DNA of 64,000 bases from Chryseobacterium cheonjiense (GTDB lineage: Bacteria > Bacteroidota > Bacteroidia > Flavobacteriales > Weeksellaceae), in contig NZ_JABBGF010000002.1 of the NCBI RefSeq assembly GCF_012927265.1, positions 682,001 through 746,000 on the forward strand, given 5' to 3'. Made by a program: the position numbers and the translations under genes. Positions within the stretch are counted from its first letter, which is position 1, and each line of letters starts with the position of its first letter. The notes beneath the pieces were generated by a model that was given only the letters and a program-made list of their open reading frames with translations, was not told the DNA's origin and made no database searches. This document shows positions 49,815 through 59,065 of the stretch, piece after piece.

Positions 49815-51146
49815 TTAGAAAGGATATTCATAAATTTCAGATTCGTGCAGGTAAGGGTTTCCTGTAGGGATTAATTTAAGTTTAGATAATGCTGAAAGCA
49901 CTGTAAACATAAACAGACCAACTACGAATAGAATTGCCCCTACGATTAATAAGAATACTTCAGGAGTTTTCCAGTATGGTCCTACTGTTCCCGGCATTAC
50001 CATGTTGAAGTAATCTAAAATGTGTCCGAAGATCACTACTACAGCCATTGTTGTTACAACTTTATAGTTTCTCTTGATGCTGCTGCTCACTAATACCAAT
50101 AGTGGTAATAAGAAGTTTACAATAAGCATTGGTAAGAAAGTAGGAGAGTAGTGCTGGAATCTTCCGAAGAAGTAATTAACCTCTTCCGGAATGTTTGCAT
50201 ACCAATATAGCATAAATTGTGCAAACCATGTATACGTCCAAAGCATACTTGTAGCGAAAAGGAATACTCCTAAATCATGTAAGTGGTTATCATTGAACTG
50301 TGGAAGGGATCCGTTTTTCTTTAAATAAACACTTAGCAGGATGATAACCGCGATACCACTTGATAGGCAGCTTACCATAGAATACCAGATATACATGGTA
50401 GAATACCAGTGAGGGTCAATAGACATCAACCAGTCCCAAGCCCAAGCAGCAGAAGCAAATCCGAAGAATGCGATATATCCTACTGCCCATCTGTAAAGCA
50501 TTTGATAATCTACCTTTGATTTGGTTTCATCTACTTTTTTAGACTGAGCCTTTAGTTTCCAAGCGAAGAAAGAAGCACCTAGTACATAGATGAATGTTCT
50601 TACGGCATAGAAAGGTATGTTTAAGAAAATTCTTTTTTCAAATAAGATCACATCAAAATGAGCAGAATTCGGGTCTGTCAATTCAGGGTCCATCCAGTGG
50701 AAGAGGTGTCCTTGGTGAGTGATGTTTAAAAGCATCAGGATGATTAAGATAGCACCACCGTAAGGGATATAAGAAGCAATAGCTTCCATTACTCTTGTAA
50801 TGATGATCGGCCATCCTGCATGTGCAGCATGCTGAATAGAATAGAAGAATAATACGCAGCAGCTTACTCCGAAGAAAAATACAGCTACAAAATGTATTGC
50901 CGCTAAAGGCTGGTTGTGTACCTGAAGAGTCGCGTGCTCGAGATGAGCAGCGTGATCCTGAGGACCAACCATTTCACTAGAATGTGTAGGAGCAGTATGA
51001 CCAGAAGCATTAACAGCTTCCATCATGTGTTCTATTTTCTCAGCAGTGATTCCTTTATTTAAGAAGAAACCAATACCAAACAGAACTAAACCTACAACAA
51101 GAAGGATTATAGAAGTTGATTTTAATTTTGGTGAAAAACTATACAT
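49815..51146 (-). CDS. actF: Alternative complex III subunit ActF
   Basis: A 443-residue NrfD-like integral membrane subunit with about ten hydrophobic helices. An N-terminal segment (STSIILLVVGLVLFGIGFFL) precedes a His-rich loop (HMMEAVNASGHTAPTHSSEM). Then PIIITRVMEAIASYIPYGGAILIILML and paired Trp-rich segments (SAAWAWDWLMSIDPHWYSTM) characteristic of ActF. It binds quinol with ActC at the membrane part of the complex. Final gene of actABCDEF, nine bases from actE. Confidence 0.9.
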   Translation of the reverse strand: MYSFSPKLKSTSIILLVVGLVLFGIGFFLNKGITAEKIEHMMEAVNASGHTAPTHSSEMVGPQDHAAHLEHATLQVHNQPLAAIHFVAVFFFGVSCCVLFFYSIQHAAHAGWPIIITRVMEAIASYIPYGGAILIILMLLNITHQGHLFHWMDPELTDPNSAHFDVILFEKRIFLNIPFYAVRTFIYVLGASFFAWKLKAQSKKVDETKSKVDYQMLYRWAVGYIAFFGFASAAWAWDWLMSIDPHWYSTMYIWYSMVSCLSSGIAVIILLSVYLKKNGSLPQFNDNHLHDLGVFLFATSMLWTYTWFAQFMLYWYANIPEEVNYFFGRFQHYSPTFLPMLIVNFLLPLLVLVSSSIKRNYKVVTTMAVVVIFGHILDYFNMVMPGTVGPYWKTPEVFLLIVGAILFVVGLFMFTVLSALSKLKLIPTGNPYLHESEIYEYPF

Positions 51147-51154
51147 TTCTTTTC

Positions 51155-51868
51155 TTATTTTTTAGTTTCGGTAGTCTTAGTTTCAGGTGTTGCAGGTGCA
51201 GGTGTTGCAGTAGCCGCAGCTGCCGGTGTTGCAGCGGCCGGTGCAGCTGCTCCTTTTTTGAAGGCATTCATCACATACATAGCCACTCTCCATCTGTCTC
51301 CAGCGTTTAGTTGCCCTGCATAAGATCCCATAGCATTTCTACCGTTTGTGATTACATAGTGAACAGATCCTACAGTAATTTCTCTGTCGGCATAGTTTGG
51401 TACACCGGAAAAGGCTCCGGACTGTACGATAGGACCCTGTCCGTCTCCACCTACACCATGACAAGCCGCACAGGTATGTTCAAATAATATTTTTCCTCTT
51501 TCCAGATCCTTTGCAGCGTTTGCAGGATTTAAAGGAGAAGCGGTCATACTTTTTGAAGCATCATATCCGGCATTGTACTCGTCAACAGTTTTAGGAAGTA
51601 ATCCTTCTTCAAAAACACCGTCTTTATTTTGAGGAACAGATCCTTCTACAGGAGTAAGGCCTGTGGCTCCGTTATTTTTTACAAAAGCAGGAATTTCATT
51701 TTCATGATCAGAATAAGCATCCTGAGCTTTCATTAATGGATCGTAAGCTACAGGAAAATACATGTCCGGGAAATATACCAGCGGTGTATTTTCTTTCGGT
51801 CCGCAAGAGTTAAGTAAAACTGTTGTTAAACCTAAAACTGCTGTAATTTTTAATACATTCTTTTTCAT
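51155..51868 (-). CDS. actE: Alternative complex III subunit ActE, monohaem cytochrome c
   Basis: A 237-residue lipoprotein cytochrome from the ATG at 51868; an in-frame ATG at 51877 overlaps actD and adds only three residues. Lipobox TVLLNSCG. The domain opens PLVYFPDMYFPVAYDP, typical of ActE. The single haem site is HTCAACHGVGGDGQGP (about residues 132-147) and the distal Met is in GRNAMGSYAGQL. The C-terminus is an Ala/Pro/Thr-rich tail (APAAATPAAAATATPAPA). It passes electrons from ActA/B to the terminal oxidase. Confidence 0.9.
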   Translation of the reverse strand: MKKNVLKITAVLGLTTVLLNSCGPKENTPLVYFPDMYFPVAYDPLMKAQDAYSDHENEIPAFVKNNGATGLTPVEGSVPQNKDGVFEEGLLPKTVDEYNAGYDASKSMTASPLNPANAAKDLERGKILFEHTCAACHGVGGDGQGPIVQSGAFSGVPNYADREITVGSVHYVITNGRNAMGSYAGQLNAGDRWRVAMYVMNAFKKGAAAPAAATPAAAATATPAPATPETKTTETKK

Positions 51869-51869
51869 T

Positions 51870-52391
51870 TTAAGCATCTTTAACAGTTATTTCTTCAACT
51901 CCGGTTTCAATAAGCAACTGCTTTACAGATTCTACATCATCAGTTACAAATTCCATCATAAATTTATCGTCCGTTGTTCTCGGGTCCGGGTTTTGCGCAG
52001 GAGCTCCGGGATACATTTTGTTTCTTACCAGAAAAGTTAATGACATCATGTGCGCTGCACAGAATACCATAAGCTCGAACATGGGCACTACAAATGCAGG
52101 CATGTTGTGTCCCCAGTCGAAAGCCGGTTTACCACCGATATTCTGAGGCCAGTCATGATTCATTACATACCATGTTAAGGTAGCACCGATCGTAACTCCG
52201 TAAAGAGCATAAAGAAAGGCAGCATCAGAAATTCTTGTTTTCTTTAACCCTAAAGCTTTGTCTAGTCCGTGAACCGGAAACGGAGTGTAAACTTCGTTGA
52301 TTGCGATTCCCTTATCGTTGAATGCTTTAACGCCGTTCATTAAATCGTCGTCGTCAGCATAAAGTCCGTATACAATTTTAGTGGTGCTCAT
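51870..52391 (-). CDS. actD: Alternative complex III subunit ActD (DUF3341)
   Basis: A 173-residue membrane subunit from the ATG at 52391 (MSTTKIVYGLYADDDDLMNG), the normal ActD start; the frame opens at 52418 inside actC. Features are EVYTPFPVHGLDKALGLKKT and two membrane helices (FLYALYGVTIGATLTWYVM; PAFVVPMFELMVFCAAHMMS). It packs beside ActC. The actC stop lies 14 bases inside this gene, so the two overlap. Confidence 0.9.
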   Translation of the reverse strand: MSTTKIVYGLYADDDDLMNGVKAFNDKGIAINEVYTPFPVHGLDKALGLKKTRISDAAFLYALYGVTIGATLTWYVMNHDWPQNIGGKPAFDWGHNMPAFVVPMFELMVFCAAHMMSLTFLVRNKMYPGAPAQNPDPRTTDDKFMMEFVTDDVESVKQLLIETGVEEITVKDA

Positions 52392-53775
52392 CTCCTTCTT
52401 TTGCTTTATAAGTTTCACCTGAGATTTTCAAAATCGATTTTAATTCTGCCTGTGCAATTACAGGGAATGTTCTTGCATATAATAAGAATAATACAGAGAA
52501 GAATCCGATTGTTCCTAAATATACGCCCACATCAATGATCGTTGGCTTAAACATCGTCCAAGAACCAGGTAAGTAATCTCTTGAAAGGTTGATTACGATG
52601 ATATCGAAACGCTCAAACCACATACCGATGTTGATGATTAATGCAATAATAAAAGTCGCAATAATATTTGTTCTTACTTTCTTGAACCAGAATAATGCAG
52701 GAATAATAAGGTTACAAGTGATTAGCGCCCAGAAAGCCCACCAGTAAGGTCCCACAGCAGCACCAGGAGAAAGATAAGTAAAGTCTTCAAATCTTGATCC
52801 GGAATACCATCCGATAAAATATTCAGTGGCATAAGCTACCGTTACCATACCTCCTGTTAAGATGATTACGATGTTCATAATTTCAATATGATACATAGTG
52901 ATGTAATCTTCAAGGTGACAAACTTTTCTTGCTACTAACAATAGGGTCTGTACCATTGCAAATCCTGAGAAGATCGCACCGGCCACGAAGTAAGGAGGAT
53001 AGATTGTAGAGTGCCATCCTTTAATAACCGAAGTTGCGAAGTCAAAGGATACGGTGGTGTGTACCGAGAATACAAGCGGCGTTGCCAACCCTGCAAGAAC
53101 CAAAGAAAGCTCTTCGAATCTCTGCCAGTGTTTTGCTTTACCTCCCCATCCGAATGCAAGGAATGTATAAATTTTCTTAGTCCAAGGCGTTTTAGCTCTG
53201 TCTCTGATCATTGCAAAGTCAGGGATAAGACCCATGAACCAGAATACTGTTGATACCGAGAAATATGTAGAGATTGCAAATACGTCCCAAAGTAGAGGGG
53301 AGTTGAAATTCCCCCAAAGAGAACCGAACTGGTTTGGTAAAGGGAATACCCAATATCCTACCCAAACTCTACCCATGTGAATTACCGGGAAGATTGCTGC
53401 CTGTACTACCGCGAAGATCGTCATTGCTTCTGCAGATCTGTTTACAGACATTCTCCATCTCTGTCTAAATAATAATAATACCGCTGAGATTAGGGTTCCG
53501 GCGTGACCGATACCTACCCACCATACGAAGTTGGTAATATCCCAACCCCAGTTAATAGTTCTGTTAAGCCCCCATGCTCCAATACCTGTTCCGATAGTAT
53601 AAGCGATACACCCAAATCCATAGATGAATAGAACCAAGGCTGCATATAATGAGATCCACCATAATTTCCCTGCTCTTTCTTCGATAGGTCGTGCAATATC
53701 TTCCGTGATATCGTGATAAGTTTTGTGACCAATAATCAGAGGTTCCCTTATCGGAGCTTCGTAATGTCCTGACAT
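52378..53775 (-). CDS. actC: Alternative complex III subunit ActC (NrfD family)
   Basis: A 465-residue NrfD/PsrC-like membrane protein with about ten helices, the main quinol-binding subunit. Visible landmarks: YEAPIREPLIIGHKTYHDIT at the N-terminus, NFVWWVGIGHAGTLISAVLLL, HMGRVWVGYWVFPLPNQFGSLW and WPVxxF-like PVIHMGR, with GGMVTVAYATEYFIGWYSG. It pumps or relays charge together with ActF. Immediately downstream of actB by 25 bases. Confidence 0.93.
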   Translation of the reverse strand: MSGHYEAPIREPLIIGHKTYHDITEDIARPIEERAGKLWWISLYAALVLFIYGFGCIAYTIGTGIGAWGLNRTINWGWDITNFVWWVGIGHAGTLISAVLLLFRQRWRMSVNRSAEAMTIFAVVQAAIFPVIHMGRVWVGYWVFPLPNQFGSLWGNFNSPLLWDVFAISTYFSVSTVFWFMGLIPDFAMIRDRAKTPWTKKIYTFLAFGWGGKAKHWQRFEELSLVLAGLATPLVFSVHTTVSFDFATSVIKGWHSTIYPPYFVAGAIFSGFAMVQTLLLVARKVCHLEDYITMYHIEIMNIVIILTGGMVTVAYATEYFIGWYSGSRFEDFTYLSPGAAVGPYWWAFWALITCNLIIPALFWFKKVRTNIIATFIIALIINIGMWFERFDIIVINLSRDYLPGSWTMFKPTIIDVGVYLGTIGFFSVLFLLYARTFPVIAQAELKSILKISGETYKAKEGDEHH

Positions 53776-53800
53776 TTTTTACCTATTTATTATTTAAACT

Positions 53801-56800
53801 TTATTTTTCTACTCTGTTTCTTACTTTAGTATGATAGAACACGTTTGGCTTGGTTCCGATCTCTTCAAGTAAATAATATCTTCTGTTGCCAGCGTATAAC
53901 TTTCTGACTTCAGATGCTTTGTCATTCATGTCTCCGAACTGGATGGATCCTGTAGTACAAGCTTTTGAACAAGCTGTCTGGAATTCTCCGTCTTTCACGA
54001 TTCTATTCTCCTTTTTAGCTTCAAGAATAGTGGTCTGAGTCATCTGGATACATAAAGAACATTTCTCCATTACCCCTCTTGTTCTTACAACTACGTCTGG
54101 GTTCAGTACCATTCTTCCAAGATCGTTGTTCATGTTGAAATCGAACTTGTCATTCAGGTTGTAGGTAAACCAGTTAAAACGTCTTACTTTGTACGGACAG
54201 TTGTTTGCACAATATCTTGTACCGATACATCTGTTGTAAGCCATATGGTTTTGTCCCTGAGAACCATGTGATGTAGCCGCTACCGGACATACTGTTTCAC
54301 AAGGTGCATGGTTACAGTGCTGACACATTACAGGTTGGAAGATCACGTCAGGATTATCAGCAGGGTGGTTCAGTGCACCTCCGTCGCCAAATGCAGTACC
54401 ATATAATTCAGGAACTGCCATTCCTTCTTTTAACCCTTCATATACTTCCACTTTCTGTCTTGAAGAATAGTAACGGTCGATTCTTAACCAGTACATATCT
54501 CTTGACATTCTGATCTCTTCTTTTCCTACTACAGGAACGTTGTTTTCTGCCTGACATGCAATGATACAAGATCCGCAGCCTGTACATGAGTTAAGGTCGA
54601 TAGACATGTTGAAGTGAGGTCCGTCCGTATCATCGAAAGCATCCCAAAGGTCAATCTTTCTTGCAGGAAGCGCTCCGCTGATGGTGTGATATTCCAAAGG
54701 CTTATTCCATCCTTTATGCTCATCATCAAATGCTACGTTTAAGAAATCTGCCAAAGGAACTTCTTTAGCAATTTCGTAACGTCCCATTAATGTATTTTGA
54801 AGCTGAATCCCCGCAAATTCATGATCTTCTCCTGTTTTCTCTAATTTGACATTAGATACCACTAAGTTAGATCCATCAAATAAAGGGTATGCATTTACTC
54901 CAGTATCAGCTGTCGCCCCTGAATTTTTCTTACCATATCCAAGCGCAAGACCTACAGATCCTTCTGCTTGTCCCGGCTGAATGAATACAGGAACATCTTT
55001 TATAGTAACGCCGTTTACCGTAAGGTTTACAATAGAACCGTCCAGCTGCATTCTTGCATTAAGATCGTTTTCTATTCCTAATCTTTCCGCATCTTTCGGA
55101 GAAATTGTCAGGTAGTTATCCCAAGACATTCTTGTAATAGGATCCGGTAATTCCTGAAGCCAAGGGTTGTTGGCCTGAGTACCGTCTCCCATTGCTGTTT
55201 TGGTGTATAATACCAATTCTAAATCAGAAGTTTTGAAACTTCCTAATTCAGCAACTGCCTGAGCGGCATTTCCTCCTGCGTAAGATAATGCTGTAGCATT
55301 TACAGAAGTATTAAATCCGTTATATAAAGCTTTGTTGAATGAAGTTCCTCCTAGTACGGAAGAAGCATTTGCTTTTAAATAATCGTAGTAGTTGTTGGCA
55401 GCGTTGTTCTTTCCATTTTTCCAAACCAATAAAGATTCTTCAATCTGTCTTGATTTGTAGATTTTCTGGATGGTTGGCTGCATTAATGAATATACTCCTG
55501 TCTGAGGCTCTATATCACCCCATGATTCCAGCCAGTTGGCTACAGGAATTACAGCTTTCGCTGCTTTATACATTTCATTTTTCTTATCAGCAACAGCAAT
55601 TACATAAGGAACTTTTGCTAAAGATTTTTTGAAATCTTCTCCTTTGTGATAAGAATAAATAGGATCTACATTATTGGCGATCAATACACCAACCTGACCT
55701 GCATTTACCCATCCAAGGAATTCCTGGAATCTTGCTTTGTCAAATTCTTTTAATAAGTTTGCTTTACCTGTGAAAGCCACGGAAGCAAGCTTTTGGTTGA
55801 TAAGGTGTGCTAAAACCTGAGCTCCTTTTGAACCGTCTGCGAAAACTACCGCTTTATTTCCTTTAGCCTGTAGTTCTTTAGCGATTTCAGAAGCTGTTTT
55901 ATCTGAAGTTCCGCCACCAACGATCGCATTGTATACTTCAACTAAAGTTTTGTTTACCAAGCTTGGCTTTAATCTAACTCTTGAATCTGCATTGGCGCCG
56001 GTTAATGACATGTTTGATTCCACCTGAATGTGTCTCAACATGTTTTGCCCCGGTTTTCTTGCAGCGGCATAAGAAGATTCTAATCCTCCGCCGTTGTAAT
56101 CTCCTAAGAAATCTGCCTGGAAAGAAACTACCAATTCAGTTCCTCTAAGGTCATAAACAGGTAATGCTCTTGTTCCGAAAACTTCCTGGGCTGCATCTAA
56201 TGCTGCTGCGTATGGATAAGCATCGTATGTTACTAATTCTGCTGTAGGATATTTTGCTTTAAACTCAGCGAATAATTTTTTGAAAGTAGGTGAGGCGAAA
56301 GAATGTGATAATAACACGATTCTTTTTCCTGCTGCGTTAGCTTCTTCCAGCCCCTTGATAACGAAGCTGTCTACTTTATCGAAAGTTTCGTCTTTACCTT
56401 CAAATTTAGGCTGTTTTACTTTATCGTTATCATAAAGAGAAAGTACGCTTGCCTGTGCTCTTGCACTTGTTTTTCCCAAGTCTCCTGCTACGGGGTTTGG
56501 TTCGATTTTAATAGGTCTTCCTTCTCTTGTCTTTACTAAAACACTCGCAAAGTCAAAACCATCGAAATATGTTGAAGCGTAATAGTTTGGAATCCCCGGA
56601 ATGATGTCATGCGGTTTTACCACATAAGGAATCGTTTTGATTACCGGAGCTTCACATGCAGCTAATGTAACTGCTGCAGTAGAGAATCCTAATAGTTTTA
56701 AGAAATCTCTTCTTGAAGTACTGGATCCGTTCTTTTCAGCATCTCCAAGGAAATCTTCTACCGGAATTTCTTCCTGGAACTCTTTCTGAGCCAGCTTATT

Positions 56801-56860
56801 GTTTAGAGCCGGATCTTTAAGTTCGTGAATACTTCTAAATTGTATTTTGTTTGAAGCCAT
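53801..56860 (-). CDS. actB: Alternative complex III subunit ActB, Fe-S molybdopterin-like
   Basis: A 1019-residue fusion. The Tat signal STSRRDFLKLLGFSTAAV (about residues 47-64) is followed by a lipobox-like LAAC. Residues 70-700 are a molybdopterin-oxidoreductase fold that in this family holds no Mo cofactor. The C-terminal part is a ferredoxin domain: CTGCGSCIIACQAEN (about 756), CQHCNHAPCETVCPV (about 845), CIGTRYCANNCPYKVR (about 875), and CSLCIQMTQT with CSKACTTGSIQFGD (about 965), a 4Fe-4S/3Fe-4S set. It relays electrons from quinol to haem subunits. Confidence 0.95.
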   Translation of the reverse strand: MASNKIQFRSIHELKDPALNNKLAQKEFQEEIPVEDFLGDAEKNGSSTSRRDFLKLLGFSTAAVTLAACEAPVIKTIPYVVKPHDIIPGIPNYYASTYFDGFDFASVLVKTREGRPIKIEPNPVAGDLGKTSARAQASVLSLYDNDKVKQPKFEGKDETFDKVDSFVIKGLEEANAAGKRIVLLSHSFASPTFKKLFAEFKAKYPTAELVTYDAYPYAAALDAAQEVFGTRALPVYDLRGTELVVSFQADFLGDYNGGGLESSYAAARKPGQNMLRHIQVESNMSLTGANADSRVRLKPSLVNKTLVEVYNAIVGGGTSDKTASEIAKELQAKGNKAVVFADGSKGAQVLAHLINQKLASVAFTGKANLLKEFDKARFQEFLGWVNAGQVGVLIANNVDPIYSYHKGEDFKKSLAKVPYVIAVADKKNEMYKAAKAVIPVANWLESWGDIEPQTGVYSLMQPTIQKIYKSRQIEESLLVWKNGKNNAANNYYDYLKANASSVLGGTSFNKALYNGFNTSVNATALSYAGGNAAQAVAELGSFKTSDLELVLYTKTAMGDGTQANNPWLQELPDPITRMSWDNYLTISPKDAERLGIENDLNARMQLDGSIVNLTVNGVTIKDVPVFIQPGQAEGSVGLALGYGKKNSGATADTGVNAYPLFDGSNLVVSNVKLEKTGEDHEFAGIQLQNTLMGRYEIAKEVPLADFLNVAFDDEHKGWNKPLEYHTISGALPARKIDLWDAFDDTDGPHFNMSIDLNSCTGCGSCIIACQAENNVPVVGKEEIRMSRDMYWLRIDRYYSSRQKVEVYEGLKEGMAVPELYGTAFGDGGALNHPADNPDVIFQPVMCQHCNHAPCETVCPVAATSHGSQGQNHMAYNRCIGTRYCANNCPYKVRRFNWFTYNLNDKFDFNMNNDLGRMVLNPDVVVRTRGVMEKCSLCIQMTQTTILEAKKENRIVKDGEFQTACSKACTTGSIQFGDMNDKASEVRKLYAGNRRYYLLEEIGTKPNVFYHTKVRNRVEK

Positions 56861-56882
56861 TTATACTTCTAATTTTTAGTTA

Positions 56883-58244
56883 TTAATAATGACATTTACC
56901 ACACTCAAGACCTCCAATTGCATCTACAGTAATCTTACCACCATCTTTAGGGTATTGTTTTTTCAACTTGTCATGTAGATTCTTGAAGTATTCTTTATTA
57001 TAACCGTTGTTCATATCAACTTCAGTAGTTCTGTGGCACTCGATACACCATCCCATTGTGAAGTCATTAGCCATCTGAACAACATTCATTGTATCAATTT
57101 TACCGTGACAAGCTTTACATACAACATCGATTTTGTTGTTTGGATTCTTTTTGTTGAAAGAATTGATGATTGCCTGCTCACCTGCTACAACGTGCTGAGA
57201 GTGGTTAAAGTAAACGAAATCCGGCATGTTGTGGATTCTTGTCCATTCAACCGGCTGGGTTTTTCCTGTGTACTGTTGTTTTTCAGAATCCCAACCTGTA
57301 GCAGCGTAGATTTTCTTGATTTCTCCATCATAGAAAGCTTTATCTTTTCCTGGCTCCATGTAGTGCTCTGCATTGTATTCTGAAATTGTTCTGTGACAGT
57401 TCATACAAACGTTCATAGAAGGAATTTCAGATACTTTACCATACTTGGCACTGGAGTGACATAGCTGACAGTCGATCTTCTGCTCTCCTGCGTGGATTTT
57501 ATGTGAGAAATAGATAGGCTGTTCAGGCTTATACCCTTTGTAAACCCCGATCCACATGATCCAGTTCCATACGCCGTACGCTGCCAGTAAGGCAAGAATA
57601 GCGATAAGTCCTTTACCGATATAGTGGTATTTCTCGTATATTTCACGGAAAGATTTTACTCTTGTTTCGTTAAGTCCGGCTAATTCTTCAGACTGCCCTA
57701 ATTTCACCAATTGTCTTAGTTTCAAGAGGATCCAAACCAATAGACCTGCAATCGCTAAAAGTGAAATAATTACTACGTTGGTAGTAGTAGAGCTGTTCGC
57801 CGGAGCGGCTTGAGCTGTATCTGCAGCAGGTGCTGCATCTGCTTTTTTCTCTTCCGGAGCCGGAGGATTAGTTGTGTAAGCTAAGATGTCGTCAATATCC
57901 TTATCGGTAAGATTAGGAAAGACCTGCATCTCAGTCTTGTTGTACTTTTCAAAAATTTCATTGGCGTACTTGTCTCCAGAAGCTCTAAGCTCCTTGTTGT
58001 TCTTGATCCACTTGTGAAGCCAGTCTTTGTCTACACCACCCTCTGTCTTCACCCGTTCTACAACCCCCTTCAAAGGCGGTCCTACAACTTGTTTGTCTAG
58101 TGCGTGACATGCAGTACAATTTGCTTTGAAAAGTTTCTCACCATTCTTAGGATCGCCGTCTTGCCCGTAAATTGAAGCACTGGTTGATAACAATAAGCCT
58201 ATTGCGATCAACGTTTGTCTATAATGCTTTCTCCAACTAATCAT
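56883..58244 (-). CDS. actA: Alternative complex III subunit ActA, multihaem cytochrome c
   Basis: A 453-residue protein with signal peptide (ALIAIGLLLSTSASIYG-like, residues 8-27) and six CxxCH sites: CTACH (about 42) in an extra N-terminal cytochrome c domain, then CQLCH (258), CMNCH (280), CKACH (377), CIECH (402) and CGKCH (450). A Pro/Ala linker (about 130-150) precedes a membrane helix (VVIISLLAIAGLLVWILL) and a second helix near 215. Typical ActA has five haems, so the N-terminal sixth is an added domain. First gene of the act operon. Confidence 0.93.
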   Translation of the reverse strand: MISWRKHYRQTLIAIGLLLSTSASIYGQDGDPKNGEKLFKANCTACHALDKQVVGPPLKGVVERVKTEGGVDKDWLHKWIKNNKELRASGDKYANEIFEKYNKTEMQVFPNLTDKDIDDILAYTTNPPAPEEKKADAAPAADTAQAAPANSSTTTNVVIISLLAIAGLLVWILLKLRQLVKLGQSEELAGLNETRVKSFREIYEKYHYIGKGLIAILALLAAYGVWNWIMWIGVYKGYKPEQPIYFSHKIHAGEQKIDCQLCHSSAKYGKVSEIPSMNVCMNCHRTISEYNAEHYMEPGKDKAFYDGEIKKIYAATGWDSEKQQYTGKTQPVEWTRIHNMPDFVYFNHSQHVVAGEQAIINSFNKKNPNNKIDVVCKACHGKIDTMNVVQMANDFTMGWCIECHRTTEVDMNNGYNKEYFKNLHDKLKKQYPKDGGKITVDAIGGLECGKCHY

Positions 58245-58291
58245 TTAAATTATCTTATGTTAGTAAAATATTGAACATTCAATCAATTCGG

Positions 58292-58299
58292 CAAAAATA
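58292..58299 (-). promoter_or_regulatory. act operon -7 box
   Basis: TATTTTTG on the minus strand, an exact TAnnTTTG match, 47 bases before the actA start codon. Confidence 0.5.
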
Positions 58300-58383
58300 A
58301 TATATTTAACAGGAATTTAACGGTATATAGAAAGGGGAAAATATCATTTACGTTTAATTTGTATTGATTCTAAATAACTCTAT

Positions 58384-58414
58384 TTGGTATAATTTTTTAA
58401 TTTGTCTAAATTTG
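58384..58414 (+). promoter_or_regulatory. Promoter of the SPOR-like gene
   Basis: TTG (58384-58386), 20 bases, TAAATTTG (58407-58414); start codon 16 bases further at 58430. Confidence 0.7.
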
Positions 58415-58429
58415 CGGAAACAAGTTTAA

Positions 58430-58969
58430 ATGGAAAATTTGATTAAAATATTTTCGATACTGTTGTTCGGTGGATTTTATACTCTTGATGCCCAACAAAT
58501 TGTGAAAAAAGATACCTTGGCCGGGACAGAATTGATGATGACTATGGATTCTAAGGTAAATGCTGCGTTGGAAGGCATTGAAGATAAATGCTCAAGAACT
58601 TCTAATACGGTCGTTTCTAACGATGCTGATGATGACTCCGGTTCCTCAAGGCCAACAAAAATTTATGTACCCAACCGGGAGCTTACCAATGCAGAGATAT
58701 GCAGAAGGAATCCAAGAATTTTAGGATACAAAATTCAGATCACAACTGTAAAAAGTAATGAAGAGGCTAATGAAGTGAAAGCTTACTTCAGAAAAAGATT
58801 CCCAAACTTAAAGGTTGAAACCGATGCGTCTTTAAGACCAAATTATAAAATTCTTGCAGGAAGCTATTTCACAAAACAAAGTGCTGGATCAGATCTCTCC
58901 AAAATAAGAGAATATTTCAAATCGGCGATAGCTGTTCAATACAGAATTTTCTGTGCGGAAGCAAAATAA
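58430..58969 (+). CDS. SPOR-like secreted protein
   Basis: A 179-residue protein with signal peptide (MENLIKIFSILLFGGFYTLDAQ). After a short helical and Ser/Asp linker region comes a C-terminal SPOR-like domain of about 70 residues: ILGYKIQITTVKSNEEANEV, FRKRFPNLKVETDASLRPNYKI, LAGSYFTKQSAGSDLSKIRE. SPOR domains bind denuded peptidoglycan glycans. Divergent from the act operon with 185 bases between. Terminator follows. Confidence 0.75.
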   Translation: MENLIKIFSILLFGGFYTLDAQQIVKKDTLAGTELMMTMDSKVNAALEGIEDKCSRTSNTVVSNDADDDSGSSRPTKIYVPNRELTNAEICRRNPRILGYKIQITTVKSNEEANEVKAYFRKRFPNLKVETDASLRPNYKILAGSYFTKQSAGSDLSKIREYFKSAIAVQYRIFCAEAK

Positions 58970-58991
58970 ATTAAGTTTTAATATATACGTT

Positions 58992-59023
58992 AAAAGCTGA
59001 GAAAATAAGTCTCAGCTTTTTTA
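58992..59023 (+). terminator. Terminator of the SPOR-like gene
   Basis: AAAAGCTGAGA (58992-59002) pairs exactly with TCTCAGCTTTT (59010-59020), followed by Ts. Confidence 0.9.
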
Positions 59024-59065
59024 TTTTTAGTATAGTTAAATATCTGAAAATGAATGTTTTTCCTG

